Below, in pieces: positions 8,103 to 17,490 of a stretch of 64,000 bases of DNA. Position numbers and translations under genes: made by a program. This DNA is from a bacterium (GTDB lineage Bacteria > Zhuqueibacterota > Zhuqueibacteria > Oleimicrobiales > Geothermoviventaceae): the NCBI GenBank assembly GCA_028275345.1, contig JAPWUV010000007.1, positions 62,001 through 126,000 on the forward strand, written 5' to 3'. The stretch's first letter is position 1. Each line of letters begins with the position of its first letter. The notes under the pieces are model-generated. The model searched no databases. It had not been told where the DNA came from and saw nothing but the letters and a program-made list of their open reading frames with translations.

Positions 8103-9449
8103 ATGAGGGATCCGTCGGTCAAAGCTCAGGATCGCTGGTCGAAGTACGAGCAGCGCATCGCCGAGACGAATACCATCCGCGCCAAGGGGAAAGTTGCGCG
8201 GGTCGTGGGCACGGTGGTGGAGTCCGTGGGACCGGCGGCTTCCCTCGGGGATCTCTGTCTGATCCGCAGCCGCCGCAATGGCGACGGGAGCCTGGCGGAG
8301 GTCGTCGGCTTCCACGATCGCCGGGTCCTACTCATGCCCTTCGGCGAGCTGAACGGCATCGCCCCTGGGGCTGAGGTCATCAATAGCAGGTCGGCGCTCA
8401 TGGTGAGCGCCGGTCGCTCCCTCCTCGGGCGGGTGCTGAATGGGCTCGGCAGGCCAATCGACGGTCTGGGTCCCATTCGTGCGGAGGACCGCCTGCCCAT
8501 CTTCAACCAGCCGCCTCGCCCTCTGGAACGCCGGCGCATCCAGGAGATCCTTGTCACCGGGATCCGAGCCATCGACGGGCTTTTGACCTGCGGCAAAGGC
8601 CAGCGGATGGGGATCTTCGCTGGGAGCGGGGTGGGCAAGAGCGTGCTCCTGGGGATGATCGCTCGCAATACCTCCGCTGATGTGAATGTGATCGCCTTGG
8701 TGGGGGAACGCGGAAGGGAGGTCCGGGAATTCATCGAGCGGGATTTGGGGGAGGAAGGTCTCCGGCGCTCGGTAGTGGTGTCCGTAACCTCCGACGAGGC
8801 TCCCCTCCTCCGAGTGAAAGGAGCCTTTGTGGCCACCACCATTGCGGAGTATTTCCGGGATCAGGGCTACGATGTGATGCTGATGATGGATTCCCTGACG
8901 CGAGTGGCGATGGCCCAGCGGGAGATCGGCCTGGCCGTCGGCGAGCCCCCGACCACCAAGGGCTACACCCCTTCCACCTTCTCGCTATTGCCACGCCTGT
9001 TGGAGCGCGCGGGGAACGCCAGTCGCGGCAGCATCACAGGTCTCTACACCGTGCTGGTGGAAGGAGATGATCTGAACGACCCCGTGGCCGATACCGCCCG
9101 TGCGATCCTGGATGGCCACATCGTGCTGAACCGGAGGCTGGCGAATCAGAACCACTACCCCGCTATTGACCCTCTGCAGAGCGTGAGCCGGGTCATGTCC
9201 GATATCGTCGAGGCGGCCCATTTGGAAGCAGCCCGGATCGTCACCGGCCTCCTGGCGACCTATCGGGAAGCTGAGGATCTGATCAACATCGGTGCGTATG
9301 CGAAAGGCAGCAACCCAGAAATCGATCGGGCTCTGGAGATGCTGCCCCTGATCAACGATTTCCTTCGGCAGTCCGTGTCGGATCGCGGCGAGTTCTCGGA
9401 GACGCTGAACTGGCTGATCGATCTCGCGGAGAAAGCCAAGGCGAAGTAG
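8103..9449 (+). CDS. fliI: flagellum-specific export ATPase FliI
   Basis: A 448-aa ATPase that drives early steps of flagellar type III export. The Walker A loop is GSGVGKSVLLG. The Walker B region is DVMLMMDSLTRVAMAQREIG, followed by GEPPTTKGYTPSTFSLLPRLLERAG, a strongly conserved signature of FliI/YscN ATPases. Length is typical. The gene is tightly packed between fliH and fliJ, its complex partners. Confidence 0.98.
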   Translation: MRDPSVKAQDRWSKYEQRIAETNTIRAKGKVARVVGTVVESVGPAASLGDLCLIRSRRNGDGSLAEVVGFHDRRVLLMPFGELNGIAPGAEVINSRSALMVSAGRSLLGRVLNGLGRPIDGLGPIRAEDRLPIFNQPPRPLERRRIQEILVTGIRAIDGLLTCGKGQRMGIFAGSGVGKSVLLGMIARNTSADVNVIALVGERGREVREFIERDLGEEGLRRSVVVSVTSDEAPLLRVKGAFVATTIAEYFRDQGYDVMLMMDSLTRVAMAQREIGLAVGEPPTTKGYTPSTFSLLPRLLERAGNASRGSITGLYTVLVEGDDLNDPVADTARAILDGHIVLNRRLANQNHYPAIDPLQSVSRVMSDIVEAAHLEAARIVTGLLATYREAEDLINIGAYAKGSNPEIDRALEMLPLINDFLRQSVSDRGEFSETLNWLIDLAEKAKAK

Positions 9450-9464
9450 CCCGGGAGCCTGCCC

Positions 9465-9938
9465 ATGGCCTTCCGGTTTCGGTACGAACGGCTCCTGCAG
9501 CTGGCTCTTCAAAGGGAAAGGCAACAAGCCTACGTGGTGGGCCAGAAGATGGCAGAGATAGTCCGGCAACGCGAGAAGCTGCAGTCGCTGGCAAGGGAAT
9601 GGGCACAAGCGCGGCAGTCTTGGCTTGCCCAGGTGGAACGGGGCGCCAGTGCCGCCGAGCTCTCCAGCGGGCTCAGGTGGATCTCCTCCCTGGAACGCCG
9701 GATCGACGAGCAGAATCTGCATCTGCGCAAGCTCCTCTCCGAGCTGGATCGAGAGAGGGCCAAGCTGGTGGAGCTCGTCAAAGCTCGCCGGATCTACGAG
9801 AAGCTAAAAGAACGGCATCGCGAGCGCTACGAAGAACGGGAACGCCGCGCCGAGCAGGCTGTCCTGGACGAGGTGGCAAGCCTGGCCGATTGGCGGAGCC
9901 GAGCGGAATTAGCCTCTGAGGAAGGGGTCGCGCAATGA
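9465..9938 (+). CDS. fliJ: flagellar export protein FliJ
   Basis: A 157-aa almost wholly helical, strongly charged protein predicted to form a long antiparallel coiled coil, as FliJ does when it sits like a gamma subunit inside the FliI hexamer. The start FRFRYERLLQLALQRERQQ is typical of FliJ. A GGGAG lies seven bases before the ATG. Position straight after fliI supports the call. Confidence 0.9.
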   Translation: MAFRFRYERLLQLALQRERQQAYVVGQKMAEIVRQREKLQSLAREWAQARQSWLAQVERGASAAELSSGLRWISSLERRIDEQNLHLRKLLSELDRERAKLVELVKARRIYEKLKERHRERYEERERRAEQAVLDEVASLADWRSRAELASEEGVAQ

Positions 9939-9963
9939 GGCAGACAGCGGCAGGGGTGGACAA

Positions 9964-10650
9964 ATGAAGGCCGAGCGCGATTTGAGGAAGCTTCCGGGGT
10001 TCCTGCAGGCGAAGCTGGGGAAAGGCTGCGGTGTTGGGCTCCGCCGAATGCGACCGAGCTGGAAAGGAGCGGTTGGTCCCGCCGGAGGCGGGGAACCTGG
10101 GAATTCGCTGCATTTCGGCGGTGCATTTCGGGACCAGTCCGGGAAGATCTTGACCTGGATCATCGGGTTCATGGCTTCCTACGTGGTCGTCTTCGCGCTG
10201 ACGTTTTACTTCCTCAATGGGCGGAGCTTCCGGTTGCCGCGAGCCGTCCCCGAACAGGCCACAACGCCATCGGAGCAGGACACCCTACAAAGTTCTCTGG
10301 CCGACTCGCTGCGGTTGCTTCAGGTTCGAATTGCCGCAGCCCGGGCGGTGCTGGATTCCCTGATCACGGAGTCCAACCGTAAGCAGGTGGAGATTCGAGC
10401 CTTGGAGGAGAAGCTGTCTCCTCTGCTGGATCAGGAGCGACAGGAAGAGCTGCGGCGGGCGCGGAAGCTGGCAGCCATCTTGGCTGCTCTCCCCGACAGC
10501 TCGATCACCAGCACGGTCGCAGGGATGGATGATGATCTCCTGGTCCTCGTGCTCCAGAAGAGCACTGAAAAGGGGGCGGCGCGGGTTCTGGCCGCGCTCG
10601 ATGCGGCACGAGCAGCGCGGCTGTCTCAACGGCTGGTGCTGGCGGAGTGA
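9964..10650 (+). CDS. MotE-like membrane coiled-coil protein
   Basis: A 228-aa protein: a basic cytoplasmic N terminus (1-60), one membrane helix (63-84), a coiled coil (about 105-160) and a C-terminal helical domain. The C-terminal ILAALPDSSITSTVAGMDDDLLVLVLQKSTEKGAARVLAALD region resembles the MgtE N-terminal fold. This layout matches MotE-type proteins found between fliJ and fliK in many operons, where they chaperone MotC or support the motor. The long basic N terminus before the membrane helix is unusual. Confidence 0.75.
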   Translation: MKAERDLRKLPGFLQAKLGKGCGVGLRRMRPSWKGAVGPAGGGEPGNSLHFGGAFRDQSGKILTWIIGFMASYVVVFALTFYFLNGRSFRLPRAVPEQATTPSEQDTLQSSLADSLRLLQVRIAAARAVLDSLITESNRKQVEIRALEEKLSPLLDQERQEELRRARKLAAILAALPDSSITSTVAGMDDDLLVLVLQKSTEKGAARVLAALDAARAARLSQRLVLAE

Positions 10651-10727
10651 GGATGCGGATTCGTCGGCTGTGGCGGGAAACGGTCGAAGCGGGTACTGAC
10701 CCGCGATCCTGAGAGCAGGGTGCGCGA

Positions 10728-13706
10728 ATGCAGACTCTGGCGGCAAACTCGATGGGAATCGAAGGGATACTCGGGCAGGTCCTCGGCAAGGGAACCAGTC
10801 CCGGCACCGGAAACGATTGCAGCCCAGGCCTTCTCCGCCCTGAGGAGAACGGATTCTCGCTGCTCCTTGCGGAAGCGGTGCGGGAGGCGGAAGCCGCTGC
10901 GGTAGCCAATGGATCAGCTTCGGCGCCGGCGGGCTGGGTTCCGGCGGCTCGGCCAGGGGATGCCGGGAGTGTGGCGACGAACGGCGCTGTTCGGATCCAC
11001 GGCGAAGGCCAGCCTCCCGTCGAAGTGCGGACGACTGCAGCCCTTTGGATCCCGACAGAAAGGGACGCACAAGGGGCTGAGGGTGTCGAACCCACAAGCT
11101 TAGCCGATGGCATCGCACGCGCCTTCCAACCACCTCAGTCCCCAACCATGCCGGGAATGTCGCCGGACGACTCCGCACTTGCCGGAGCCCTTTGTGCGGA
11201 GAAGCGCGCGGAATCGGGACTCGCGGCGGACGTGCCGGCGGAAACCGAGGCTCCGGTCGTCCGCCGTCCTGAAAGATTTGGCATCCGGGCGGAGTTGGGA
11301 TCCCAGGAGCTCGAAGCGCCGGAAGGAAGGGAGCTGTGCTCGGTGAACTCGCCCGGCGAGACGCTCCCAACGGCACCGGCCGGAATCCCAGACGGTATTT
11401 TGGAGGTCCTTGCCGTGCCAATCTCGGAGGGGGAGAAGGTGCACCTTTGTCCCGAAGCCTTGGAGGAGAGCTCCGGTCGAGAGAGCTTCGCGATGTCAGC
11501 TGATCGCGGGGTATTTCCGGGGGCCGGCTCCCGGCTTGAAGCGCAGAATCCGGAGGCTCCAGCCTTCCCTGCCGAGCCGGTCGGCATTCTCGAGCCACTG
11601 TCCCCAGCGATCTTGCACCGGGGTGGCGCGGGCGTTCCGGAGTCTGGTTCGGGCAAGTCAACCGCAGCCACGCCGAGACTGTTGGCCGAAGTTCCCGTCG
11701 GCTCGGCCATGACTTCTTCCCGGCCCGAGCCGATTCCTGCGGCGCTATATGCCCAGAGGACTGCCGCCCCCGCGGGGGCGTCGGCGGAGGTCGCTGTCGC
11801 CACCGCGGAGGTCCTCCGTACAGCAATGGGGACCGGCTCCCAGCGGCGGCCGCTCTCCTCCGCGCGTGTGCACGAGGCCATTGAGTTGGCGTCGGCAGGC
11901 GTCGGTTCGCCGGGTAAGCCCTCCCGGATGGCTGAAACGGTCCCGGCAGAGAACCCGTCCCGCAGCGGGAAGGATCCGATCGGTAGGGACAGGGAAGCCT
12001 TCCTCGGCACGTTCCGCATGGGCTCCAGTCTTCGCGGCGGCACGGCGCAAATGACCGCCGACCTGCCGCGGGATGAAAGCGGCAAGACCGCTCCTGTCCG
12101 GATTGTCTTTCCCGCAGAGGATCTCCCTGCCCCGTCTGGCTTGGACGCGGTCGCGACCGCACAGTCGCGGCTGGAAATGGATCGTGTCCAAGTCGCGGAT
12201 CCGCCGCCCGCTCGGCCTCGTGGGGGAGAGGCCTTCGAGCCGCCGCAGCCTGGGCTTACCTCGGCTGCCCGGCCCGATCCGGTTCCGGCATTTTCCGGCT
12301 TAACGATTGTGGCTGACTCACCCCCGGGTGTGCGGGAGGGGCGCTCGCCCTCGGCTGGCGGCGAGGCAATCGCTCCCCGGAATGACGTGGAAGCAGTCTC
12401 TTGGGGGATTGCGGGGCTGGCTTCGCTCGCGAAAGTGCCCGGTGAGGAGCTGAGAGGTGCTTCGTCCGCCAGCTTCCCGGTCCCGAACGACGCGCAGCCG
12501 AATCGGGGGACTGGGACGTCTCGCGGCGTCTGGGGCCGGATGACGCTGAGCGGGGAGGTGGCGGAACAGCGCCCGAGTCCGGGCGATTGGCCCGGGGTGG
12601 AGCCGCAAGTTCGGGACCTGCAGCAGGCCGTCGAGCCGGGGCGGGGTTTCCGACGGGGGTCGGCAAGTTGGACTCTCGCCGACGAGCTCGGGATTCACTC
12701 GGTGGAGGTCAAGACCAGCGGCTCCGGGGCCCGTGGAGAAGCGGCGGTGGATCGACCGAGCCGCCTGGGAGCGCCCGATAGCACCTTCGCAATGGCCGAT
12801 CCGGTCGTGTCCTCACACACGCCCGCGGAAGGGCACGTACCGCAGCATGTGCGAGATCGGTCCGATTCGGTCGTGAGCCGGGCGGAGCAAGATGGGAGGC
12901 AACATCCCGTCGAGCCCTTGCGCGAGGCCGATCCGCGCGAAGCAGCGGAGACCCGACCGGCGGGGACGGGGAACGCGACTCCATCCGCCCCTCGGGAGAC
13001 TGATGGGGTGAAGGCGGAAAGGCAAGCCGCCGAGGGTGGCACGGAGGTGCCCGACCAGCCTGTCACCGAGATGGGGGCTGATGACCAGCCGAGGGCGCAG
13101 AGTCAGGGCCCCGTGGAAAAGAGGGAGGCGGCGAAGTCCCATCCTCAGCTTCGGGGCTCGAGCGCTGACGGTTCGGTGCGGGAAGCGCGTGCGCCGGCGG
13201 ATTTCGGCCGGCCGGTGGTTGGGCTGGATTCCGCCCGCGAGACTCGGCCGACGGCCAGGGGCGGAAACCAGGCCTTCCCGAGGCTGGACTGGCCGCAGCT
13301 CAGTCACCAGGTGCGGCCGGCTCTGCAGCGAATTGTGGCCCAGGGAAGTGCTGAGGTGGTGGTTCATCTCCGGCCGCCGGAACTGGGCCGCTTGCGCATC
13401 GAGGTGAAGTCCGAGGCGGGCGAGGTGACCGTGCGGCTGGAAGCCGATGTGGATGCCACCCGCCAGCTCTTGTCCGAGCGCGCCGGGGAGCTGGAAAAGG
13501 CACTTGCCGGTCAGGGTCACCATGTGGTGCGTCTCGAGGTCCACGCGCCTCAACCTGGGGGGCCGGGCCTTGAGGATGCACCTGATCGCCGTCCCCGACC
13601 CGAGCCGCAGGAGAGGGAAGCGCGCGCCTTCCGTCGGCATGAGCCGGAGGGGGACAAAGGCCAGGGCTCAGGCCAGTCGGGCCACGGTCAGGGGTGGATC
13701 GCATGA
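10728..13706 (+). CDS. fliK: very long flagellar hook-length control protein FliK
   Basis: A 992-aa protein, more than twice the usual 370-450 aa. Residues 1 to about 860 are low-complexity and rich in Pro, Ala, Gly, Glu and Arg, probably disordered. The C-terminal domain (about 862-950; VVVHLRPPELGRLRIEVKSE) is the Flg_hook domain that switches FlhB specificity from hook to filament export, and the tail is charged. The FliK middle region acts as a molecular ruler, so this length may mean a long hook or a coiled ruler. AGGG lies six bases before the ATG. flgD follows. Confidence 0.93.
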   Translation: MQTLAANSMGIEGILGQVLGKGTSPGTGNDCSPGLLRPEENGFSLLLAEAVREAEAAAVANGSASAPAGWVPAARPGDAGSVATNGAVRIHGEGQPPVEVRTTAALWIPTERDAQGAEGVEPTSLADGIARAFQPPQSPTMPGMSPDDSALAGALCAEKRAESGLAADVPAETEAPVVRRPERFGIRAELGSQELEAPEGRELCSVNSPGETLPTAPAGIPDGILEVLAVPISEGEKVHLCPEALEESSGRESFAMSADRGVFPGAGSRLEAQNPEAPAFPAEPVGILEPLSPAILHRGGAGVPESGSGKSTAATPRLLAEVPVGSAMTSSRPEPIPAALYAQRTAAPAGASAEVAVATAEVLRTAMGTGSQRRPLSSARVHEAIELASAGVGSPGKPSRMAETVPAENPSRSGKDPIGRDREAFLGTFRMGSSLRGGTAQMTADLPRDESGKTAPVRIVFPAEDLPAPSGLDAVATAQSRLEMDRVQVADPPPARPRGGEAFEPPQPGLTSAARPDPVPAFSGLTIVADSPPGVREGRSPSAGGEAIAPRNDVEAVSWGIAGLASLAKVPGEELRGASSASFPVPNDAQPNRGTGTSRGVWGRMTLSGEVAEQRPSPGDWPGVEPQVRDLQQAVEPGRGFRRGSASWTLADELGIHSVEVKTSGSGARGEAAVDRPSRLGAPDSTFAMADPVVSSHTPAEGHVPQHVRDRSDSVVSRAEQDGRQHPVEPLREADPREAAETRPAGTGNATPSAPRETDGVKAERQAAEGGTEVPDQPVTEMGADDQPRAQSQGPVEKREAAKSHPQLRGSSADGSVREARAPADFGRPVVGLDSARETRPTARGGNQAFPRLDWPQLSHQVRPALQRIVAQGSAEVVVHLRPPELGRLRIEVKSEAGEVTVRLEADVDATRQLLSERAGELEKALAGQGHHVVRLEVHAPQPGGPGLEDAPDRRPRPEPQEREARAFRRHEPEGDKGQGSGQSGHGQGWIA

Positions 13707-13733
13707 GCCAGCGGCAAAGGAGGTGAGGAAAGC

Positions 13734-14405
13734 ATGCAGGTGAGTCAGACGAGCGGCTCCACGGGCACGTTAGTAGCTCAGGCCGCCACCCAACAGGTTC
13801 TCGGCAAGGAGGACTTCCTCAAGCTCCTGATCACTCAGCTCAGGTATCAGGACCCGCTGAGTCCGCTCCAGAATGAGGAGTTCGTGGCGGAGCTGGCTCA
13901 GTTCAGCAGCTTGGAGCAGATGCAAAACATCAACTCCAGCCTGCAGGACAGCGTGAGGATGGACTACCTCCTCAACCAATCGCTCAACAATTCCTTGGTG
14001 GCGGCGCTCATCGACCGGGAGGCGAAGGTGCAAGGAAACCAGTTCTACCTTGCCAGCGGCGAAACGGCGCAGGTGGAATTCGCGCTCCCGTCTGCGGCGC
14101 AGAAGGTGGTCCTTCGTGTCTACGACGCTGGAGGCAGCCTCGTCTACCAGGAGGATCTCGGCGCCTTGCCGGCCGGGAGCCACGGCTTTCAATGGGATGG
14201 CGAGACCCGCAGCGGCCGGCCCGCCCAACCGGGATCCTACCGGTACGAGGTGGAAGCCAGCTCCGATGGGCAGGTAATGGAGGTTCAAGAGTTCGTCGTG
14301 GGTCGGATCACGGGGGTGCGCTACGCCAACGGGGTTGCCACGCTTCTTCTCGGGGGACAGGAGGTGACTCTGGGGGACGTGGTCGAGATCCGGCGACATG
14401 GGTGA
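13734..14405 (+). CDS. flgD: flagellar hook capping protein FlgD
   Basis: A 223-aa scaffold that caps the growing hook. The N-terminal export/assembly domain (about 20-70) has LGKEDFLKLLITQLRYQDPL and AQFSSLEQMQNI. The C-terminal half holds the FlgD Ig-like fold with GSHGFQWDGETRSGRPAQPG, plus a Tudor-like part. A perfect AAGGAGGTGA precedes the ATG by eight bases, so translation should be strong. Confidence 0.97.
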   Translation: MQVSQTSGSTGTLVAQAATQQVLGKEDFLKLLITQLRYQDPLSPLQNEEFVAELAQFSSLEQMQNINSSLQDSVRMDYLLNQSLNNSLVAALIDREAKVQGNQFYLASGETAQVEFALPSAAQKVVLRVYDAGGSLVYQEDLGALPAGSHGFQWDGETRSGRPAQPGSYRYEVEASSDGQVMEVQEFVVGRITGVRYANGVATLLLGGQEVTLGDVVEIRRHG

Positions 14406-14424
14406 AAGAAGGAGGTGATGCGCT

Positions 14425-14811
14425 ATGAGCCGGATTGATCCCCTGATGTACCCGCATCTAAGGCCCGTCCAAGGGACCACTCCGAGTGGGGTGCGACCCT
14501 CGCCGAGGGGATCGGACGGGGCGCCGCAGTTCTCGGAGATCCTCGAAAGCAAGCTGGGAGAGGTCCGCTTTTCCGCCCATGCACTGCAGAGGATGGCTCT
14601 GCGAGGCATCCAGTTGACGCAGGAGGACCAGGCCCGCTTGCGGGAGGCTGTGGATCGTGCCCAGGCCAAGGGGGCTCGCGACTCGCTGATCCTGATGCGG
14701 GACTTGGCCTTCGTCGTGAGCGTGCGGAATCGCACCGTGATCACGGCCCTGGACGGACCGTCGATGCGGGAAAACGTGTTCACCAATATCGACAGCGCCG
14801 TGATTCTGTGA
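14425..14811 (+). CDS. flagellar operon protein, TIGR02530 type
   Basis: A 128-aa protein. The C-terminal 80 residues (FSAHALQRMALRGIQLTQED and RDLAFVVSVRNRTVITAL) match the conserved flagellar operon protein family TIGR02530, normally encoded between flgD and flgE. Its function is not established. AAGGAGGTGA lies seven bases before the ATG. Synteny with flgD and flgE is exactly that of Firmicutes and Thermotoga-like operons. Confidence 0.87.
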   Translation: MSRIDPLMYPHLRPVQGTTPSGVRPSPRGSDGAPQFSEILESKLGEVRFSAHALQRMALRGIQLTQEDQARLREAVDRAQAKGARDSLILMRDLAFVVSVRNRTVITALDGPSMRENVFTNIDSAVIL

Positions 14812-14902
14812 TGGCTGATGGAACTGGGGCTGGACCCCTCCGGGGAGGCCCCCTACCGCGGATCGACGGAAGCGGTAGAAACCCGAAAGGAGGTTGGTCA
14901 CC

Positions 14903-16942
14903 ATGATGCGCTCACTGTTCGCTGGGGTTTCCGGACTCCGTAATCATCAGGTCCGGATGGATGTGATCGGCAACAACATCTCCAACGTCAACACCGTTGG
15001 TTACAAGGCCTCGCGAGTGACCTTCGAGGAGAGCTTGTCCATGACCCTGCGCGGGGCGACGATGCCCAACAGTCGTGTCGGCGGCACAAATCCGATTCAG
15101 GTGGGCCTGGGCATGACGGTGGGCACGATCGACACGATCCTCAACCAGGGTAGCCTCCAGGCCACTGGCCAGCAGACGGACCTGGCCATTAGCGGCAACG
15201 GCTTCTTCGTCCTCAGCGACGGCCAGCGGTACTTCTTCACGCGGGCTGGGGCATTTCAGTTCGATGCCCAAGGCCGCTTGGTGAACCCGAGCAATGGGCT
15301 TGTGGTCCAAGGCCGAATGGCGGATGCGCGTGGCCGGATCAGTTCCACCAGTGCCATCCAGGACATCGCCCTTCCGTTCGGGCAAAAGGTGCCGGCGCGG
15401 GCGACCCGGTCCATCACCTTCACGGGGAACCTGGACGCCGGCGAGAAGCCGCTGGGGACGATCACCAAGACGGCCCCCTTCCTGGCAGTGGAGGAGGCGG
15501 GGGATAACACGGACATGGCCGGCCTGTACGCGCGAGGTAACACCAACTCCTTCATCTCCGGGATGGTCTCGGGGGTCACCACGGTCACGGTGAACGACGG
15601 CACCACGGAGCGGACCTATACCTACGTCTCCGGCGACTCCGTCGTGGGCAACGGCGAATTCACCACCTTGCAGGACTTGATTGCGGAGATCAACCAGGAC
15701 TTCAGCGGATCGCTCAAACTTACGCTCACCGCGAACGGCGCGGTTAAGGTGGAAGACGCCTCGGGATCGGCGCACGTCGTGACGTTCCGCAGCAACAGCG
15801 CGGCGCTGCAATCGGCCCTCGGGGCGGCCAACGGCACGATCGACAGCTCCTCGGGCAAAGTGACCTTCACCGATGAGTTCAGTCACCGGGCAACGAAGGA
15901 CGAGGAGCTGTCCAAGCTCCGGAACTCCGTCGGAGAGCCTCTGGGCATTTCGCCCGGTGACGTGATCTCCGTGAGCGCCATCGTGGGCGGTGAGGACAAG
16001 TCGGGCACCCTAACTGTGACCACCACCACCAAGCTGGGAGACCTCGCGGACTTCATCCAATCGACCTTCGGGATCACCAACAGGAACGGAGTGCAGGTGG
16101 ATGAGCGAGGGTGCCTGGTGATCAACGGGGATCCTGGGGAGGACTACGCCATCGAGGCGCCCTCCATTCGCATCTCCGGGAACACGAAGTTCAACACCGC
16201 CTGCGTGATGAACGAGCTCCAGAAAGCTCAGGATGTGACCCATTCGGCCAGCATTACCATCTATGATGAACTGGGTATGGAGCACATCGTCACGTTGACC
16301 TTCACGAAGACGGATGTGGAGAACCAGTGGCGCTGGGAGGCCACCCTGGCTGGCGATGAGATCATCTCCAGCGGCAGCACCGGGACCATCAACTTCAACT
16401 CCGATGGTTCCCTGAACTCCTTCCTGTACGACAATGGGATGACCTCATTCAAATTCGATCCCAACAACGGGGCGTCTTTCATGGAGATCGTCTTCGACGC
16501 CGGGGACATCGGCGGATTCAATGGGATCACCCAGTTCGCCTCTCCCTCCACGGCCGTAGCTTCAAGCCAGGACGGATACCCGAACGGCGATCTCACGACC
16601 ATCAACATTGACGAGACCGGGAAGATCACGGGCATCTTCAGTAACGGGGTAACCCAGACCCTCGCGCAGATTGCCCTGGCGGTGTTCAATAACCCCGCTG
16701 GGCTCCTGCGGGCTGGCGAGAACCTGTATCAGATCTCGGCCAATTCGGGCACGGCCGTGCTAGGCTTGGCTGGGGAGAGCGTTCAGGCGAAAATCGTCCC
16801 CGGCCATCTCGAGATGTCCAACGTGGATCTGGCGGAGGAATTCACGAACATGATCGTGGCCCAGCGCGGATTCCAAGCCAATGCCCGGGTCATCACGACG
16901 ACGGACGATCTTCTCAATGAATTGGTGAATCTCAAGAGGTAA
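14903..16942 (+). CDS. flgE: flagellar hook protein FlgE
   Basis: A 679-aa hook subunit, longer than the roughly 400 aa of enteric FlgE; the extra length is in the variable surface domains (about 170-480). The N-terminal SLFAGVSGLRNHQVRMDVIG and NNISNVNTVGYK and the C-terminal EFTNMIVAQRGFQANARVIT form the conserved core helices. The ATG at 14903 has GGAGG nine bases upstream; an in-frame TTG at 14894 overlaps this site and is rejected. Large outer domains are common in bacteria living in harsh or viscous settings. Confidence 0.96.
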   Translation: MMRSLFAGVSGLRNHQVRMDVIGNNISNVNTVGYKASRVTFEESLSMTLRGATMPNSRVGGTNPIQVGLGMTVGTIDTILNQGSLQATGQQTDLAISGNGFFVLSDGQRYFFTRAGAFQFDAQGRLVNPSNGLVVQGRMADARGRISSTSAIQDIALPFGQKVPARATRSITFTGNLDAGEKPLGTITKTAPFLAVEEAGDNTDMAGLYARGNTNSFISGMVSGVTTVTVNDGTTERTYTYVSGDSVVGNGEFTTLQDLIAEINQDFSGSLKLTLTANGAVKVEDASGSAHVVTFRSNSAALQSALGAANGTIDSSSGKVTFTDEFSHRATKDEELSKLRNSVGEPLGISPGDVISVSAIVGGEDKSGTLTVTTTTKLGDLADFIQSTFGITNRNGVQVDERGCLVINGDPGEDYAIEAPSIRISGNTKFNTACVMNELQKAQDVTHSASITIYDELGMEHIVTLTFTKTDVENQWRWEATLAGDEIISSGSTGTINFNSDGSLNSFLYDNGMTSFKFDPNNGASFMEIVFDAGDIGGFNGITQFASPSTAVASSQDGYPNGDLTTINIDETGKITGIFSNGVTQTLAQIALAVFNNPAGLLRAGENLYQISANSGTAVLGLAGESVQAKIVPGHLEMSNVDLAEEFTNMIVAQRGFQANARVITTTDDLLNELVNLKR

Positions 16943-16952
16943 TCGCTCTGGT

Positions 16953-16986
16953 CGCGGGCGGCTCGGCGGAGACCGGGCCGCCCGCG
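16953..16986 (+). other. strong hairpin between flgE and flbD
   Basis: Two 14-base arms (16953-16966 and 16973-16986) pair with one mismatch around a six-base loop, directly after the flgE stop and just before the flbD ribosome binding site. There is no T-tract, so it is not a classical terminator. It could protect the 3' end of an abundant flgE transcript or attenuate read-through into flbD-motAB. Confidence 0.55.
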
Positions 16987-17002
16987 CGTAGGAGGAACCG
17001 CC

Positions 17003-17227
17003 ATGATCAAGGTGACCCGCCTCAATGGCAAGGAACTGATCATCAATGCGGACTTGATCGAGACGGTTGAGGCCACGCCGGATACCATCATCACCCTCAC
17101 TACGAACTCCAAGTACATGGTCAGAGAGACCCCCGAGGAGATCGTGGAGAAGGTGGTGGAGTACCGACGGCGCATCAGCCACTATACCTTTGCCAACGTG
17201 AACGACGTCGATTCCATGAGCAACTGA
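17003..17227 (+). CDS. flbD: FlbD/SwrD-type flagellar protein
   Basis: A 74-aa protein with the full signature of the small FlbD/SwrD family (IKVTRLNGKELIINADLIE, EATPDTIITLTTNSKYMVRE). In Bacillus subtilis the family member SwrD raises flagellar motor power and lies between flgE and fliL. Here it precedes motAB, which fits a role in stator function. AGGAGGAA lies about six bases before the ATG. This is not the Caulobacter response regulator of the same name. Confidence 0.93.
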   Translation: MIKVTRLNGKELIINADLIETVEATPDTIITLTTNSKYMVRETPEEIVEKVVEYRRRISHYTFANVNDVDSMSN

Positions 17228-17490
17228 GCCCCTCCGGAGCCGAGTCGCCAACCGCCATCGGTCCGCACGCTCCCTCCGTGGCATGCTCTCTCCGCGGCCG
17301 GCTGAGTCCGGCCATGAAGTTGTGGGGTTTCCGGGGCCCGGACACGGCTTCCGGGAGGCTTGTGCTGCACCCCCGCCTTTCGCAAGGGGACCGCCGACTC
17401 AAGATTTCGCATCGGGCGACGATTTGGGGATTGACAGCTGCTTCGTGCCCATCGCATGCATGAACTTCGTAATAGACGAACCGGGACGCC

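Noticed and set aside
10285-12162. 625-aa minus-strand open frame opposite fliK
   Set aside because: Low-complexity mirror of the Pro/Ala-rich FliK ruler region; no independent evidence of coding.
17296-17313. GGCCGG/CCGGCC hairpin between flbD and motA
   Set aside because: A six-base GC stem without T-tract is expected by chance at this base composition.
17431-17460. TTGACA as a -35 box before motA
   Set aside because: No acceptable -10 box at 16-18 bases (GCATGC or CATGCA only).
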